From: Mucilaginibacter arboris
GTDB lineage: Bacteria > Bacteroidota > Bacteroidia > Sphingobacteriales > Sphingobacteriaceae
NCBI RefSeq assembly: GCF_009754915.1
Contig: NZ_WPIK01000005.1
Coordinates: forward strand, 62,001 to 126,000
Direction: 5' to 3'
DNA: 64,000 nucleotides
Under the pieces are notes generated by a model. The model saw only the letters and a list, made by a program, of their open reading frames with translations, made no database searches and had not been told where the DNA came from. Shown piece by piece: positions 62,881 to 64,000 of this stretch; positions within the stretch are counted from its first letter, which is position 1, and the number at the start of each line of letters is the position of its first letter. The position numbers and the translations under genes were made by a program.

Positions 62881-63300
62881 TTAAAATAATAGGTTTTCGT
62901 TTGATTTAATTGCTTTAGGGTTTACCTGCTTAACCGCTTCTATATCTTTTATATGTTTTAAGCGGAACAACGTATTATCAAGGTCTTCCTGATCGAAATG
63001 GTTTTTAACAAGCATAAAATAATTAACTTCCCCCATTTCGGGAATTAGATACCCCGCCATACTTTTGTTGCAAATGATGTAAAACTCTGTTTCCGAAGCT
63101 TCAATTTTATAGAAATACTGCGAAAACTGTAGCGGCTCGTTTCCGGCAAATAAATCTAAACAGTAATCGCTTATTTTTCTAAAATCAGAGTTCAACTCCT
63201 TATTAATATGGTAGCATAATCTATAATCTCTTAAATGCGAAGTAATGGCAATCAGTATAAAATCAAGGTCGAGTTCAAAATTTAGTATTTTCCTGCTCAA
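62881..63300 (-). CDS. IPExxxVDY family protein
   Basis: 139 residues. The motif LIPEMGEVNYFMLV gives the family its name (here with N-Y for D-Y). The N-terminus KILNFELDLDFILIAITSHLRDYRLCYHIN is typical, as is the small mixed alpha/beta arrangement. The family is restricted to Bacteroidota and usually found upstream of acpP or pyk, as here. No enzymatic role is known. It probably shares transcription with pyk. Confidence 0.93.
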   Translation of the reverse strand: MSRKILNFELDLDFILIAITSHLRDYRLCYHINKELNSDFRKISDYCLDLFAGNEPLQFSQYFYKIEASETEFYIICNKSMAGYLIPEMGEVNYFMLVKNHFDQEDLDNTLFRLKHIKDIEAVKQVNPKAIKSNENLLF

Positions 63301-63530
63301 AATAATAGGTTATAAAATTATTCTAAATTACAAATCAAACCTTTATTACCTTAATGCTATCCTGCTTTTAATTAATAATTTTTAATTTTCTCAGAACAGC
63401 AAAAAGTACCTGTAAAACCAGTAGGTTTGTTACAGCAAATTTAACCGACGCAAAATTTTTTGTTAGGTTTGATATTTGATTTAATTTATTTTTCTTTGCA
63501 CAGATTTATTTAACCATAAAAATTAAGACT

Positions 63531-63767
63531 ATGTCTGATATCGCTTCCAGAGTAAAAGCAATTATCGTAGAAAAATTAGGTGTTGACGAAAACGAAGTTA
63601 CACCAGAAGCAAGTTTCACAAATGATCTTGGTGCAGATTCTTTAGATACTGTAGAACTGATCATGGAATTTGAAAAAGAATTTAATGTAGCTATTCCAGA
63701 TGACCAGGCAGAGAACATAGGCACTGTAGGCCAGGCCATTGCTTATCTGGAAAAAAACGTTAAATAA
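63531..63767 (+). CDS. acpP: Acyl carrier protein
   Basis: 78 residues with the phosphopantetheine-attachment serine in [18 protein letters not shown] (DSL motif, S37). Length and sequence match fatty-acid ACP. It carries acyl chains for fatty-acid synthesis and is activated by a PPTase such as the Sfp-type enzyme at 24823. fabF follows after 20 nt. A TTTG at about 63466-63469 and CTTTG near 63495 may be a weak promoter. Confidence 0.97.
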   Translation: MSDIASRVKAIIVEKLGVDENEVTPEASFTNDLGADSLDTVELIMEFEKEFNVAIPDDQAENIGTVGQAIAYLEKNVK

Positions 63768-63787
63768 TAGCGCTTTTTACTAATTAA

Positions 63788-64000
63788 ATGGAGTTAAAAA
63801 GAGTAGTTGTAACAGGTCTTGGCGCACTTACTCCAATTGGCAATAATGTTCCGGATTACTGGAATGCTTTGCTTGCTGGTGTAAGTGGCGCTAACTTCAT
63901 CAAGAGCTTTGATACCACAAAATTCAAGACAAAATTTGCCTGCGAAGTAAAAAATTTTAATGCCGAAGATATTTTTGGCAAAAAAGAAGCACGCAAGATG
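63788..64000 (+). CDS. fabF: 3-oxoacyl-ACP synthase II (KAS II), N-terminal part only
   Basis: ATG 63788 opens a frame running to the right edge, 71 codons visible: [18 protein letters not shown], then [20 protein letters not shown]. This is the standard start of FabF, which elongates acyl-ACP. The catalytic Cys-His-His residues lie outside the window. It follows acpP directly, the normal order. Confidence 0.96.
   Translation, partial: MELKRVVVTGLGALTPIGNNVPDYWNALLAGVSGANFIKSFDTTKFKTKFACEVKNFNAEDIFGKKEARKM

Overview
The window reads as chromosomal DNA of a Bacteroidota bacterium, most likely family Sphingobacteriaceae (Pedobacter or Mucilaginibacter type). The evidence is gene content: a miaB / sigma-54 AAA+ / lptE / secG string, an IPExxxVDY protein beside pyk and acpP-fabF, a CarB-family protein without its C-terminal domain, a 7TMR-DISM kinase and MG2/TonB-plug proteins. 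Promoters also fit the Bacteroidota -7 box TAnnTTTG. No tRNA, rRNA, CRISPR array, prophage or intact transposase was seen. All identifications come from reading the sequence; no database search was run.

Layout. 1-9434: an AsmA-like protein cut by the left edge, then miaB, a sigma-54 activator, lptE, a TPR-like protein, secG and groES-groEL. 9807-17666: a mostly minus-strand MoxR / DUF58 / DUF4350 / DUF4129 / SpoIIM cluster with a divergent RDD gene and a DUF2752 gene. 17715-23024: L-serine dehydratase, then a three-gene cassette of FAD oxidoreductase, polytopic membrane protein and class III adenylate cyclase. 23231-28868: GDSL lipoprotein, lipB, an Sfp-type PPTase, dcd and a large MG2/TonB-plug protein. 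28999-41238: accessory and housekeeping genes (OB-fold protein, CBM9-like protein, clpS, AI-2E-family permease, DUF1345, SDR, Gfo/Idh, thioredoxin-like lipoprotein, a NadR-like kinase with PnuC, M13 peptidase, TonB), including a 1 kb gene-free tract full of repeats. 41371-51257: carB, radA, RNase G, a 29-residue basic protein, a TPR protein, HU and mutY. 51328-53508: a DPP-IV-type peptidase. 53668-60926: an AT-rich module of an E1-like/nitroreductase fusion, a GNAT-like acyltransferase, a 7TM sensor kinase, a receiver-kinase and two stand-alone receivers. 61241-64000: pyk, IPExxxVDY, acpP and the start of fabF.

The most striking feature is not a gene. A short asymmetric motif, RRTAAAAGAAGCAT (and the sister form RRTAAAAACAGYAT), is scattered on both strands, inside and between genes, about once per kilobase. 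I count 31 exact copies of the 11-mer TAAAAGAAGCA, where roughly 0.07 would be expected at 60% AT. Copies often carry an upstream T-tract, form inverted pairs at gene ends, and supply start or stop codons of several genes. The density and placement resemble DNA-uptake signal sequences, but function is unproven. The AT-rich island at 54-59 kb lies in the longest gap between GAAGC-type copies, which fits recent acquisition.
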